Shown: positions 10,615-20,489, numbered from the stretch's first letter. The stretch: DNA of 64,000 bases from Paguma larvata (GCA_030068075.1 CM057831.1:12071370-12135369); one strand, 5' to 3'. The notes: generated by a model not told the origin, from the sequence alone. Program-made: numbers and translations.

Positions 10615-10780
10615 GAGTGGAGGAGGGGCAGAGAGAGAGAGGGAGACACAGAATCCGAAGCAGGCTCCAAGCTCTGAGCTGCCAGCATAGAGCCTGACGC
10701 GGGACTCGAACCCACGAACCGTGAGATCATGACCCAAGCCGAAGTCAGACACTTAACCGGCTGAGCCACCCAGGCGCCCC
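10581..10780 (-). mobile_element. Feline CAN-SINE inserted in an L2
   Basis: Minus-strand copy with intact head (GGGGCGCCTGGGTGGCTCAG), B-box, 'GCTCTATGCTGGCAGCTCAG' body and a (CT)n tract seen here as (GA)n at 10582-10610. The A-rich tail beyond the CT tract is absent. It lies inside an L2, so it is younger than that L2. Confidence 0.95.
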
Positions 10781-10850
10781 AGGACCCCTTCTAAGAAGGC
10801 TTCCCCAAACTCCTCCTCACCCTGTCCCAGGGAGAACCCAGCCCTGGGAT
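10781..10850 (+). mobile_element. L2 LINE fragment, part after a SINE insertion
   Basis: Continues the L2 interrupted at 10580: 'CCCCTTCTAAGAAGGCTTCC' followed by 'CCAAACTCCTCCTCACCC', which is the L2 block just upstream of its 3' UTR. Confidence 0.6.
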
Positions 10851-10999
10851 AAGCTGAATGTACCCCAAATCATGCACTGGAAGGGCTCTGGCTCCTATGT
10901 CTCAGGAAATGGAGCGGGCGGAACCCCTTACTTCTCTTCAGCCTCCCCAGGCTCTCCACCATCCAACCAGCCAGCGCGTCTGACTAATTCCGACTCCTA

Positions 11000-11120
11000 A
11001 GTACGTTCCAGGCAGCTTCCGTTTCTATTTTATAGACGAGGAAACTTGTCCCGCACACTGGCATTTTCTAAGGGTGCACACTCCCCCCACGGTCATGAAG
11101 TCAGGATTTGCGAAGTTTAA
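11000..11120 (-). mobile_element. MIR SINE fragment
   Basis: Antisense MIR core 'TTTTATAGACGAGGAAACTTG' followed by weaker similarity to the 'GGTCA...AAGTCAGGATTTG' block. Confidence 0.6.
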
Positions 11121-11284
11121 TGATGTCTGCTCCCTTTCTCAACTGAAGGATGGGGAGAGCAGGGCTGTGTCTGCCTGGGGTGCCGCGTGTCTCTGGGACC
11201 CCGGAGACCGAACGTGTGTGCAGGCATTGTGTGTTTCGTGGATGAGCGATCATGCCCTTTGCAAGCATGTTGCATCTTTGAGTC

Positions 11285-11645
11285 CTCTAACGCTCCAGGC
11301 GCCTGCGTGTTGTCCGCCTCCCACCCCTTACCCGGTTACCTGTCTCTCAGTCTTCAGCGTCAGCCCAAATGCCCCCTCCTCCGGGCCGTCATCTCTGACT
11401 TTCGGGTTAGGTCAGCCCTGGTTATACGCTCCGCAGCACTGTGTAATTTTCTCTTCTTGCCCTTACCTGAGCCGACTTGTAAATTCTCCCTTCTCTGATT
11501 GTTTGCTCATGTCTGTCTCCGCTAGGCTGTGAGCTTCACGAGTCCAGGCGCTGTGAGGTTTTGGTCACCCTGCACTCTCCATGCCTGGCACAGTGCCTGG
11601 AGCGCGGCGGGTGCTGGATAAATATTTGGCGAGCGAGTGGACAAT
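11285..11645 (+). mobile_element. L2 LINE, 3' end
   Basis: Sense L2 terminus with the diagnostic run 'TGTCTGTCTCCGCTAGGCTG', 'TGAGCTTCACGAGTCCAGG', 'ATGCCTGGCACAGTGCCTGG' and 'GGTGCTGGATAAATATTTGG'. The end of the element is preserved near 11640. Confidence 0.9.
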
Positions 11646-11689
11646 TGAGAACGATGGATGAGGAAGGGCTTTGAAAACTGGAGAGTTCC

Positions 11690-11921
11690 GGGGCGCCCGG
11701 GTGGCTCAGTCGGCGAAGCATCTGACTCTTGATCGAGGCTCGGGTCATGGTCCCACAGTTTGTGAGTTCGAGCCCCGCGTCAGGCTCTGTGCCCACAGTG
11801 TGGAGCCTCCTTGGGCTTCTCTGTCTCCTTCTCTCTCTGTCCTTCCCCTGCTCACTCTCTCTACTCTCAAAAACAAATAAAAAAAATAAATTAAAAGGAA
11901 AAGAAATAAACATTAAAAAAA
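11690..11921 (+). mobile_element. Feline CAN-SINE
   Basis: Plus-strand copy beginning GGGGCGCCCGGGTGGCTCAG, with the B-box GAGTTCGAGCCCC, a diverged body ('GTGCCCACAGTGTGGAGCC' in place of the usual CTGACAGCTC type), a CT-rich part and an A-rich tail that ends near 11920. The GTGTGGAGCC variant is shared with the copy at 62971-63211, which suggests a sub-lineage. Confidence 0.95.
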
Positions 11922-11924
11922 GAG

Positions 11925-13040
11925 AGAGAACTGTCAGGTTCTGCCCTCGCTCCCAGCCTGTCTCAGGCACCCCCCGTCTGTAACGCTGGCCCTCCACGGT
12001 GGTGATTCTTAAACCTTGTAGCGATGGGAAAAGATAGATGGCGGGCAGGTGTAATTTAGACATGACCCAAAGTAAATCTGATAGCTTCCCCTCCCTCGCA
12101 CACATGCATACACAGCTGGGCACGTGTGCACGTGCACACACACGCGCTCTCTCCGTCACACCCAAGGGCGCGGACTTGTGCCAGGTTTGTGCGGTGCTGC
12201 GCAGCAATGTATTCCGTATCATACTTTCTGCAGGCTGATCTTAGATCGTCAGCTCCCAGAGAGACGGAAGTGGCGCCTACGAGAGTCTCTGTGAGGCTGT
12301 GAGTACTTAAAGGGAGTAGACACCGAATCCGTGACCAGCGAGTAAATTACGTTCAAAGCCTTCCTCTGCGGAAGGCAGGCAGGGAGAGTATGGATGTTAC
12401 CTTGGTAGCCACGGGAGAAGTGTTTAAGGACTTCTGTCTCCGGAGGGATCACTCCAGGAAGGCCGAAGGGAGGAGGCGAGTGCCCTCGGCACACCCCCCC
12501 CCCACCTTGCCTATGTGAGAGACAAGTGCAGCTGTGGCTGCCGGTGGCTCCCCCTCCCCGAAGTCCTGATGTTGGACGATCCCTCGTTTGGGCTCAGTTT
12601 CCCTTCCAGACCCGGCAGGCGTCCAGCAGCCTCCCGGACAGATTTCGCACTGTCGGCATCCGAAAGGGCCTTGAACACCGAGGTTGTCCTCCAACTCGGC
12701 CTGAACCCTTCCAGAGATGGGAAGCTCACTACTTTGCCGGGCAGCCCCTCCCACCGCTGGCAGCTAATGGTCATTTCTTCCTTTTCCGGGGCCAGCCGTG
12801 CCTCCTGGCCACCAGCCTGTCTCTCTGAGAAAGTGCATCCGTCTCCCTCTTGAAGGAAGAAGGGGGTCGCTCGGCGGGGCGGCCAAGGGCTGGGGGTCAC
12901 TGCATGTGATGCCTCCCTCCCCACTCCCCGCGCCCACGGCGGGGGCTTTCCTCCTGTGTGCTTCCTTGGGCCCCGTGATCCCCCACCCGGCTGCGACTTT
13001 ACCTAAATGTGCGTCACCCAGAGGATGGGGACATTTGATG
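11925..13040. other. Unique non-coding DNA
   Basis: No interspersed repeat recognised. An alternating purine-pyrimidine patch with CACGTGTGCACGTGCACACA lies near 12120-12148. The open frames are mutually overlapping shadows. Confidence 0.4.
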
Positions 13041-13044
13041 GCCG

Positions 13045-13260
13045 GGGGAAAATGACTTTTTCTCTTTTGCCTTTCAAACAGTAAGTCATGATTAGTCTAA
13101 AAATAGCCTGTGGCAACCAGAAGAAACAAACACACACACACACACACACAAATGATACTAACAATCCAGAGTAGCTAATTATAGGAGAAAGGAAATGGTT
13201 TGGCAGTGATGTTTTCATATTTTCTCTGAATCAAACATTGTGCAGGGAGAGTGAAATACA
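13045..13260. promoter_or_regulatory. Candidate conserved regulatory island
   Basis: A repeat-free, AT-rich island in GC-rich surroundings. It contains a perfect MEF2-type site CTAAAAATAG (13097-13106), TCATGATTAG just upstream, and a homeodomain-type CTAATTAT (13175-13182). A (CA)n microsatellite sits between them. The regulatory role is inferred from motif content alone. Confidence 0.25.
13130..13151. repeat. (CA)n microsatellite
   Basis: Eleven uninterrupted CA units. Confidence 0.95.
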
Positions 13261-13782
13261 TTAAGCATTGTTAATAAATTTTCCTACCCAGAGACTCAAA
13301 AATCCCTCTGTCAAGCCATTTACAACCTCCCTGGGCATTCCTGAGTTTGTGGTATTTAGACTCGCCGGCCTCTCTGCTTTTCCCCCAAGCAGCCTCTGCT
13401 CACCACCGTGAACCTCACAACACGCATCATCAATCAGGCAGCCTGTCACCGTTGCTCAGTCCAGACACTGAGCAAGCACCTTGGGTGAAGAAAGCTCCGT
13501 AGAGGGCACTGAGTAAAAATTATTGACGGGATGGCTCATGAGCCCATAGGGGGGGAAAAAAAAGAGAGAAATCACTAGGAATCACCCTGGGTTCACCAAG
13601 CACAAGTCCAGCCCAAACGACTTCCTTTGTCCGGGCTGATAGGTTTTCTAGACTGGTGCCGTGTGCTTTGGGCATCACATATGCGGGTTCTGGCAAGGCT
13701 TTTTGTAAAGTCTTCGATGTGATCCTCGGGGACAAGACGGAGAATGGTGGATTAGACGGTGATAGATTCAGACGGATTAGCG

Positions 13783-14056
13783 GGCAAAGCGCACTGTGAG
13801 CCAACAGCGGGGCGGGGCTGGGGAGCCGCCGGGAGAGGGGGTGCCATCACGGGCTGTATTAACCAAAGCCCAGAGCCCAGAAGAGGGGCGACCACGGCAC
13901 GTGCGTCTGTGCTGGGCAGTGGCCAGACCACCTCGGGAGCATCGCGTTTCCGCCCGGGAGCCACGGATGAGCGAGGACGTTGCCGAATGGGATGGCATTT
14001 GGTGCCGGGGGCGGGGACGCCCCAGGGCGAACGCGCACCGTGCCACGTGAGCCGTG
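13783..14056. promoter_or_regulatory. CpG-island-like block
   Basis: By hand I count about 29 CpG in roughly 275 bases at about two-thirds G+C, close to the number expected without CpG loss. The block holds an SP1-type GC box GCGGGGCGGGG (13808-13818) and E-box-like CACGTG-type sites. It is not explained by a recognised repeat. It could be a promoter of an unannotated transcript, an orphan CpG island, or locally protected GC-rich DNA. No TATA box or exon can be defined. Confidence 0.5.
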
Positions 14057-14059
14057 GCT

Positions 14060-14520
14060 GAGAGAGCTGGGGACCTGAAACCTGGGAGAGAGAGCAGCTA
14101 AGTGGATCCTGACAGCTGTTTTCAAATATTTAAAGGTCTGCTGTGGAAGACGGAGCAGAAATATTGGATGTAGAGTCAGAAACACGGCTCTTGACAGCGA
14201 GGCGGATATGGGTTTGGTCCGTAGCACATGGACGAGAAGGGCGGAACTCTGAGCCCCGAAAGGGGGTTTTCTCCGCCTGGCCGCCTGCCTGGGTTTCCGT
14301 CCCTGGAGCAAGACTGGAACGTGGGGCTTGGCCTTTGTACCCTCTTCTTTTCTCTGGCTCACCGGAAACACACCAAGCCCTGTGCCGAGCCCGGAGGAGG
14401 AGGATGGATGGACGCAGAAGCGCCTGGGACATTGGCCCTGCCCCCAAGGGCTTATGTTCAAGTCAGAGAGATAAATCCAGAAACAGCTACTGTTCCCAAG
14501 GCCAGGATTGCCCTGCAGTA
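14060..14520. other. Unique non-coding DNA
   Basis: No repeat or exon is recognised. A minus-strand open frame of 200 codons (13859-14461) has low-complexity GC-driven composition and no domain. Confidence 0.4.
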
Positions 14521-14524
14521 TAGC

Positions 14525-14615
14525 AGGAAGAGCCCTGGACGGCTCCTTCCTGTTCAGCTGCTGACTCGCTGTGTGACCTGGGGCAGATTATTGTACTTCT
14601 CTGTGCTTCGAGCGT
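14525..14615 (+). mobile_element. MIR SINE fragment
   Basis: Sense MIR: 'AGCCCTGGACGGCTCCTTCC', then 'CTGACTCGCTGTGTGACCTG' and 'GGGCAGATTATTGTACTTCTC'. The 'ctgtgtgacctngggca' core is diagnostic. Confidence 0.8.
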
Positions 14616-15425
14616 CCAGTGGAACCTAGGCCCGGTCCTCTGCCTTTGCAGCGGGCGCCAAGCAGCTGGGAAATTTGTTTCGAATGCCGCCCGCTGCCCC
14701 ACTGATGCCGTGGGCCCGGGGTGACCGAGCGATTCCAGCGCTGGGGGCACACGCGTCCCTGACAACTACTAGCTGAGTGAGGAAATAACGTGGCTTCTAG
14801 AAGAAGCGTCAGTTTTCTGCTGAGAGCTGGGCTGGAAGGGAGACTGGCCAGTAGGAGGCTGTGGCCCTGAGCTGGGGGTGGGGGTGGGGGTGCGGGAGGA
14901 ACGAACGCCAGCCGGGCTTAGGGCGGTGAGACCCAGTACGTGAGGACGGTTCTCAGTGGAGACACAGAAGTGGCAAGTCTTGAGGTGTGGGATGTGGATG
15001 GAGACACATTCAAACGACTCTCCGGGATGAAGCTTTATAATTGTTTCGCAGGCGGACCGTCCTTGAGGGTTGGGACGGTGAGTGGCCACAGTCTCCGGAC
15101 TGTAGATTCTGACCGCCGGCCTGGCAGCCCGAGGGTGCGCTGGGCCCGGTCTGCAGAGGCCGGTCCCTGCTGTCAAGCTCCCTGGAAGAGGGGCAGGTCG
15201 TGTCCCCCCCCACATACACACCCCAGGAATCCTGAAATGAACGCCCCAGGGGGAAAGGATCTGAGCCACTAGGTCCTTGCCCGCGGCAGATCCGTGGTCT
15301 CCTCACCCCTCATGCTGCCCTTCCCCCTCTCTCCCCTCCGTGCCTTCTTCCCCTTCCTCCTCCAGGCAGCAGCGCCAGGGAAGTAATGAGGTCGCCCAAC
15401 TGGCGGTGCACGCGCCATCAGGGTG
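14616..15425. other. Unique non-coding DNA with a G-quadruplex-prone tract
   Basis: No interspersed repeat recognised. A G-rich tract is listed separately. Several open frames overlap on both strands without any domain. Confidence 0.4.
14874..14896 (+). other. G-quadruplex-prone tract
   Basis: Three runs of five G separated by single T, followed by TGC and a fourth run of three G. This satisfies the usual four-run rule on the plus strand with very short loops. Confidence 0.75.
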
Positions 15426-15429
15426 TGGA

Positions 15430-15660
15430 ATGAAGACGGATGACTGTAGCTAAGAGACAATTTGAAAAGGGATAAATACAGGCAACAAGTTATTCACCCC
15501 GGCAATTTGTAAAGAGCGTTAAAAACCTGCAGATGGCTTGTCTCGCGTCATCTCCTTTTCCATTTGCAGGCCGACAGGCCCGTGCAAACGACAGTGATGG
15601 ATGGCCCGGGGCCGGGCCCCTTCATCTACAGCTCCGCCATTGATTAGTTTGGCTCGCGCC
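15430..15660. promoter_or_regulatory. Candidate conserved regulatory island
   Basis: A repeat-free AT-richer stretch next to a CpG-rich block. It carries 'GACAATTTG', 'GGCAATTTGTAAAG' and 'CCATTGATTAGTTTGG' motifs that look like homeodomain/PBX-type sites. It also contains an acceptor-like polypyrimidine-CAG at 15550-15569. Function is inferred. Confidence 0.25.
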
Positions 15661-15845
15661 GCACCCCGGGGTGGCGGACGTGACCTGTCTCCTAGAATCC
15701 AGGGCCTGGACTGGGCGGTGGGACTTGGAGGGGACTCCGTGGGGGAGAAGGCGGCGAGGCTGGCGGAAGGCATGGGGTGCGGGCGGGGAGCGGGGAGGCC
15801 GCCGAGGGCTTGGCGCTGGAGCCCCGGAGGTCGGCAGAGGGCAGC
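15600..15845. promoter_or_regulatory. CpG-island-like block
   Basis: About 22 CpG in roughly 250 bases at high G+C, including GCTCGCGCCGCACCCCGG near 15651. No repeat accounts for it. There is no TATA box and no convincing exon structure, so the transcript it might serve is unknown. Confidence 0.45.
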
Positions 15846-15849
15846 AGGA

Positions 15850-16625
15850 GGTCTCTGGGGGTCTTCGGTTGATTTGAGGCAGAGACATGGGGTAAAGGAC
15901 CCAGCGGAGGTGAGGAAACTGGAGTCCGGTCCTCCAACCCAGCCTCCATCAGAGGCTGTGTGTCCCACCATCCCGGCCTCGTCGCACTGCCTGGCACTGA
16001 CGGGTGATGAGCAAGGCTCATCGACGCTCTTTTATGCGTTGCTTTTGGCCTCTGTCTCCCAAGTGCCTAATTAAGTGCCTCTCTGTGAATGAATCAGCAG
16101 GTAGCCCAGCCCCCTGTTCTAAGTGGGAGGCTGGAGGTCCCACGGACGAGGGGAGGGGCCGTAACCGTCTCGGTGGGGTGGGGAGCGAAGGGGAGGCTGA
16201 TCCCAGGCTGAGTTAGGATGTCCGAAGCGAACAGAATGTAGGAGAAGGACCCTCGAGACGGTCCAGAGGCAGGAAGGGCGCAGGCAGGCAGGCTGCTGCG
16301 GAGAGGATCAAAAGATTACGAGGCATCAAAGACTACAAATTTAGGGCAAGGTGAGAATGCACAATTCCCCGCAGTGCCTAAGAAATTAGGGAAAGAAGAA
16401 AGGGTTGAGGAAGGGCCGTGGCGGTGGGATTCGAGGGGACTTTGGTCTTGCCTCTGCTCCCATATGACTCCCCGCAGGCTGCCGAGCGATGGCGGGAACC
16501 TCCCTGGGCTCCTGCCTTCCGAACCTAAAAAGAGAGGGGTGCCAGAGCAGACAGGTGCTTGGAATCATGATCCCTTTGGATCGTCTGCCTAACCAAGAGA
16601 GAGGGAGGGAGGCCAGCTTCGTTGG
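15850..16625. other. Unique non-coding DNA
   Basis: Nothing recognised beyond short GC-rich and purine-rich patches. Confidence 0.4.
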
Positions 16626-16626
16626 C

Positions 16627-16730
16627 CTCATTTTAAAGCTGAATAAATAGAGACTCGGAGAGGTTAAGGAACCTCACCATCTGTGCAAGTCGGGTTCAGG
16701 GCCCACCTCCTCCCTGAAGGCCTCCCTGAT
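16627..16730 (-). mobile_element. MIR SINE fragment
   Basis: Antisense MIR core: 'CTCATTTTAAAGCTGAATAA' then 'GAGACTCGGAGAGGTTAAGG'. Confidence 0.65.
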
Positions 16731-16797
16731 AACACACCACAGTGAGGACTCTGTCTGCTGGATGCTGATCATATACTGCCTTTGTATTACCAGTTGC

Positions 16798-16814
16798 GGG
16801 GGTGGGGGTGGGGG
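16798..16814 (+). other. G-rich tract, possible G-quadruplex
   Basis: Three runs of five G separated by single T. It could fold by splitting a run, but lacks a clear fourth run. Confidence 0.5.
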
Positions 16815-17065
16815 ATCTGCTGAGGAAATGGGGTTACCTCGTGGTTCTGTTGGAGAGTGCTGAAATCAAAGACCATCTATAGCCCCCTGCCCTCCCCCAG
16901 GCGTCACCCCCACCCCCCCAGTGAGTCAGGATTAGGGAACTGAGCCCTATCTGGGCAGCTTAAGTACCTGTCTGCCCTTGGACTGGCCACTGTGCTGGCC
17001 ATGGGTCTGTGGTTCTTGCCTGTGAATTAAGAGGCAGTGGCGATACAGAAAGATGACCGAGGTCA

Positions 17066-17244
17066 GGCCCTCCCAGCCCTGGCCGTCCGTCAGAACACTT
17101 GCGGGACTTCTGAAATCACAGGAATCCGGGCCTGCTTTCAGCCCTGCTGAATCAAAATCTCTGGGGACGTGGCCTAGGCACCTGGGCCTTTTCTTCCCAA
17201 GCTTCCTAGCTGACGCTCAGCCGGGACTGGGAAACAGTGACCTT
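17066..17244 (+). mobile_element. MER5A (hAT-Charlie non-autonomous transposon)
   Basis: The MER5A signature is clear in sense: a run like 'CAGAACACTTGCGGGACTTC', then 'GGAATCCGGGCCTGC', 'GCTGAATCAAAATCTCTGGG', 'CACCTGGGCCTTTTC' and 'CTGACGCTCAGCC'. The terminal inverted repeats are worn. Confidence 0.8.
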
Positions 17245-17249
17245 CATGG

Positions 17250-17340
17250 AAAATGATAACGGCTCTCATGACCAGAGACCTCCCTGTTTGCCAGGCCCTG
17301 TGCTTACCTTACCGCGTTGAACTGACTACGACTTGGCTAC
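17250..17340 (-). mobile_element. MIR SINE fragment
   Basis: Antisense MIR 3' part: 'AATGATAACGGCTCTCATG' and 'TTGCCAGGCCCTGTGCTTAC'. Confidence 0.55.
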
Positions 17341-17774
17341 TCCCGTCGGTCCCTGAGAAAGACTCCGAGGCAGGAATTCGTGCTCAGGAGGCCTTCTGGG
17401 GAGCACTCCCAGAGAACAGCACCTGTAAGGCAGGGAGGGAAGAAGGATAGGGCAGGAGAAGAGGGTGACTGTGACGTACCGACAGTAAGACCTGAGCCTA
17501 GCCCGGTGCTGAGGCTGAGATGGTCCTTCAGAGTTTTCTCGAGCATAGAGAAGGGGGCCGTCCGTCTCTCTGCACCCCACATGGACCAGTGGTTAGTTGG
17601 TCCAACCTTTGGTTGCAGGCTGCCTCTGGGGAAGGTGCCTGACCTTGGGGAGGACAGCTCCTTTCTGCCAAGGACATTCCCGGGAGGGATACAGGTACAG
17701 CCATGAGCAGGCAGTGTCCAGGCAGCGGGAGGGACCGAAGGCCTGGTTCTGAGAGATGGAGTCTGGGCGGCCAA
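17341..17774. other. Unique non-coding DNA
   Basis: I see no repeat or exon in this stretch. Confidence 0.35.
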
Positions 17775-17880
17775 TACCCATTTTATGCGAGCAGAGATTC
17801 AGAGATTGACCTATCTAAGACCACAGTCTTGGTGTGGGATCCCGAGTCGACTCCAAATCACCTATTCTTTCCACGTGGCT
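17775..17880 (-). mobile_element. MIR SINE fragment
   Basis: Antisense MIR core 'CCCATTTTATGCGAGCAGAG' followed by 'TCAGAGATTGACCTATCTAAG' type sequence. Confidence 0.6.
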
Positions 17881-18039
17881 CAAAACTACACAGCTATATT
17901 TAAAATATTTGCATAAAACGTGGAACCCTAGCTCCATACCGCCTTCTCCCACCCAAACGCATAAACACGCAGGCGCACGCACACAGAGCCCCTCGCGGGG
18001 AAGGTAGAAAGGCTAAACCCAACATGGTAGGCATGGCAG

Positions 18040-18165
18040 TCTGGGGAGATTAAATGACACAGTGGAAGCAATAGTAAGATTGTCTGCCATCATTTTTGCC
18101 GTCAAACGATTATTTGTTTACATTTTTTAGAATAACAAGCTTTAACGTTTGGGCCCTTGTTAGGC
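18040..18165. promoter_or_regulatory. Candidate conserved regulatory island
   Basis: A repeat-free AT-rich block with 'GATTATTTGTTTACATTTTT' (a forkhead-like TTGTTTAC core near 18113-18120) and 'AATAACAAGCTTTAACG'. It lies just upstream of a CpG-island-like block. Function is inferred. Confidence 0.25.
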
Positions 18166-18186
18166 CATCTCCGATGTCCTAAGGAC

Positions 18187-18480
18187 CCCACTGGAGCCCG
18201 ACAGTTCCTTTGCGCCTCCCGAGTCGGGGGCACAGGGCCTGTCTCTTTCTTTCAGGGGGCCGCCCCTCCCCGTGCCCTGGTCTGAGGGGCAGCCGCATCA
18301 GGCCAGTCGGGTTGGCGACCAGTCGGGTGCCCCGATTTGGCTCCCGATGGCAGCTGCTTGGCACCCCGACTCTTGCTCGCGAGCGGGCCTGACTTGGCTG
18401 GGGCTCGGCCCAAGATGGCGGCGACGGGGGCGGCAGCGCGTGTTCCCGCTTGATTCCAGGCCTCGGAGGGCGGAACGGGA
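18187..18480. promoter_or_regulatory. CpG-island-like block with YY1-type site
   Basis: I count 27 CpG in about 295 bases at roughly two-thirds G+C, for an observed/expected ratio of about 0.8. It contains AAGATGGCGGC (18412-18422), a strong YY1-type motif commonly found just downstream of TATA-less start sites. The motif's ATG (18415) opens a 12-codon frame that stops at 18453. This may be a promoter of an unannotated plus-strand transcript, but no longer exon is visible. Confidence 0.5.
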
Positions 18481-18694
18481 AAGGCAGCAGCTGGGAGCAG
18501 AGGGAGGCGTCAGCCTGCGTGGTGCAGAAACACTGAAATAGACGCGGTGGCTGAGGCAAGGGCGGAGGAGGAAGTCTGAAGGCTCACCTCGGGGCCAGCC
18601 AGCTCCCAGGGAGGAAGGGTCGGATACAGACGGGGGAGGAGCCCCTCTGTCCAGGGGAGCACTTTGGGACCTTCGAAAGCCTGCATATCTGGGC

Positions 18695-18870
18695 GCCGTC
18701 TGGTCACCTGTTTCCCTTCTCTCCATTTGCTCCCTTTGCCCTCACCGACGCACTCCCGTGTTCCTTCGGAGTGAGCATGGGGTCCAGTCTGCGTTAATAT
18801 CCCAGGCTCCCCGTCACTCGGCATGGTGTCTGGCAAACAGCCCTGAATAAGTGTTTGTTGAATGAGCGAC
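18695..18870 (+). mobile_element. L2 LINE, 3' end
   Basis: Diverged L2 terminus: 'GTCTGGCAAACAGCCCTG' followed by 'AATAAGTGTTTGTTGAATGAG' at 18845-18865, which is the characteristic L2/MIR 3' end. Confidence 0.65.
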
Positions 18871-20485
18871 TTCCCTCCTTTCTGTGTGCCTTGTCGTATA
18901 TTCAACCACACACTCCTGCATTCTCTTGAAGCGTCGGAGCCTTCTCAAGGCATGCAGAGGGCTCCCGAAGGCATGTAGAGGGTGCACGTTGGCTTCTTGG
19001 AGGTCAATCAGCTGGTTGGGGAGTCAGGAGTCACCCCCGCGAGAGAGCCAGAGGTCGGATGAACGACCTGGCCAGCCCGGGAGTCAGGGCAGGGGAGAGA
19101 ACGCCGGCCGTGGGCCGGCCTGGCCTGGGAAATTCTCACACACGAGGCCAGACCCTGCGGCCGGGAGGATTCAGGTAGAATGAGGCGGATGGGGTAGAGG
19201 AGGAGTCAGGGATGAGCGAGAGAGGAGGTAGACCGGGTGAGAGGGGCAGCGGGGGCAGGATGGGGGCCGTAAGCGGAGGGGGGTGTGTGTGCTGTCCTCT
19301 CTGGCCTTCTGGAGCAGACGGCAGGGCCTTGACCTCTGGAGACTGCCTACGAGCTTGGCTTTCTAGCCCCCCTGCCTGGGTGTGGGTAGCACTGGGCGTG
19401 TCCCCCAGGCTCACCGGCTGCCGATCGTCACACTTTGGGCCGTGACATTTTCTAGGATCACTTTCTGGCGACATCCCAAGGCAACTTCGGGCCGGATATA
19501 AACGACCTCCCCCCAAAGTGGAAGAGAGACCAGCCGGTCCCTCAGACCCCACCTCTGTCCTGGCCCATCGGGCATGCTCCAGCCTTCATGTTTACTCAGC
19601 CTCTATTAACCGGGCCCTGTGAGAGCCGGCTCTGCTGCGCCGTGTCGTGGAGCCCTGGCCCTCCTAAGGAGCCCTAAGGAGCTCTAAGAGCTCTAAGGAT
19701 CCTCCAGCTCCATGCCCGAGGGACCCTGCACGTCACGCAGGAGGCTCCCGCTAGAACTCACCTGTGTCTCAGCCATTCCCAAGGCACAAGTGAATCCTGA
19801 CCCATCCTGGTCCCCTCCCTGCTCCCATCTTGCCCACCCCTTCTCCGGCCACAGGGAAGAGTGCAGGAGATTCAGACCCTTTTGCCCCCCTCTGTTCAGG
19901 GGCCCTCAGAAAGGGACAGCTTCCTCCACTGGCTTCTGGGGAAGTGACTGCCGTTCTTTGATAAACAGGAGAAGCAGCCAGAGAGGAGCTTCAATCCCAA
20001 GCTGTCGGGTACAGGTTTGCAAAGGGGTGGGCCGACCCCTGCGCCCGTCTGGGCCTTGCCTGGGTGATGCATGGACGAGGTGGCCCAGGGAAGGAGGAAG
20101 CATGAAATTCCCAGAGCCTGTGGGAATCCCAGGGTCTGGGGAAGCCCCTCTTGGGACGCGGGTGGGGGTCAGTCACTCTCTCTCCACCATGGCCGCTGCC
20201 TCTTTGTTGCCATCTCTCTTCCCCCCACCCCACCTACTGGCTGAGACTGCAGTTTCTACCCAGGGCTGAGGTCATCCGGTCACCAGAGGGGCCAGCATCA
20301 CTGCCATTACCTGTGCAGGGTCCCTTCGCCAGGAAGTCTTGCCTTTGGGGCACCCACCCCGGAGCATCCCCTGGACCCCTAGCCCGAGGAGAGAGGCAGA
20401 GAATTTCTTCGCCAGGGGAAAGGCCAACCTCAGCAGGAGGGGAGGGAAGGGCAAGGTTTCTGGGACACGCCATTCGAGCGGCTTT
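18871..20485. other. Unique non-coding DNA
   Basis: No interspersed repeat recognised. A small 10-base tandem repeat is listed separately. GC-rich and purine-rich patches occur around 19190-19280. Overlapping open frames on both strands show no domain. Confidence 0.4.
19664..19701. repeat. 10-base tandem repeat, about 3.8 copies
   Basis: Two perfect CCTAAGGAGC units (19664-19683) followed by TCTAAGAGC and TCTAAGGAT. Confidence 0.85.
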
Positions 20486-20489
20486 GGCA

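Noticed and set aside
11536..12222. 228-codon minus-strand frame.
   Set aside because: Contains the plus-strand SINE at 11690-11921 in reverse and the end of an L2, so it is a composite of repeats.
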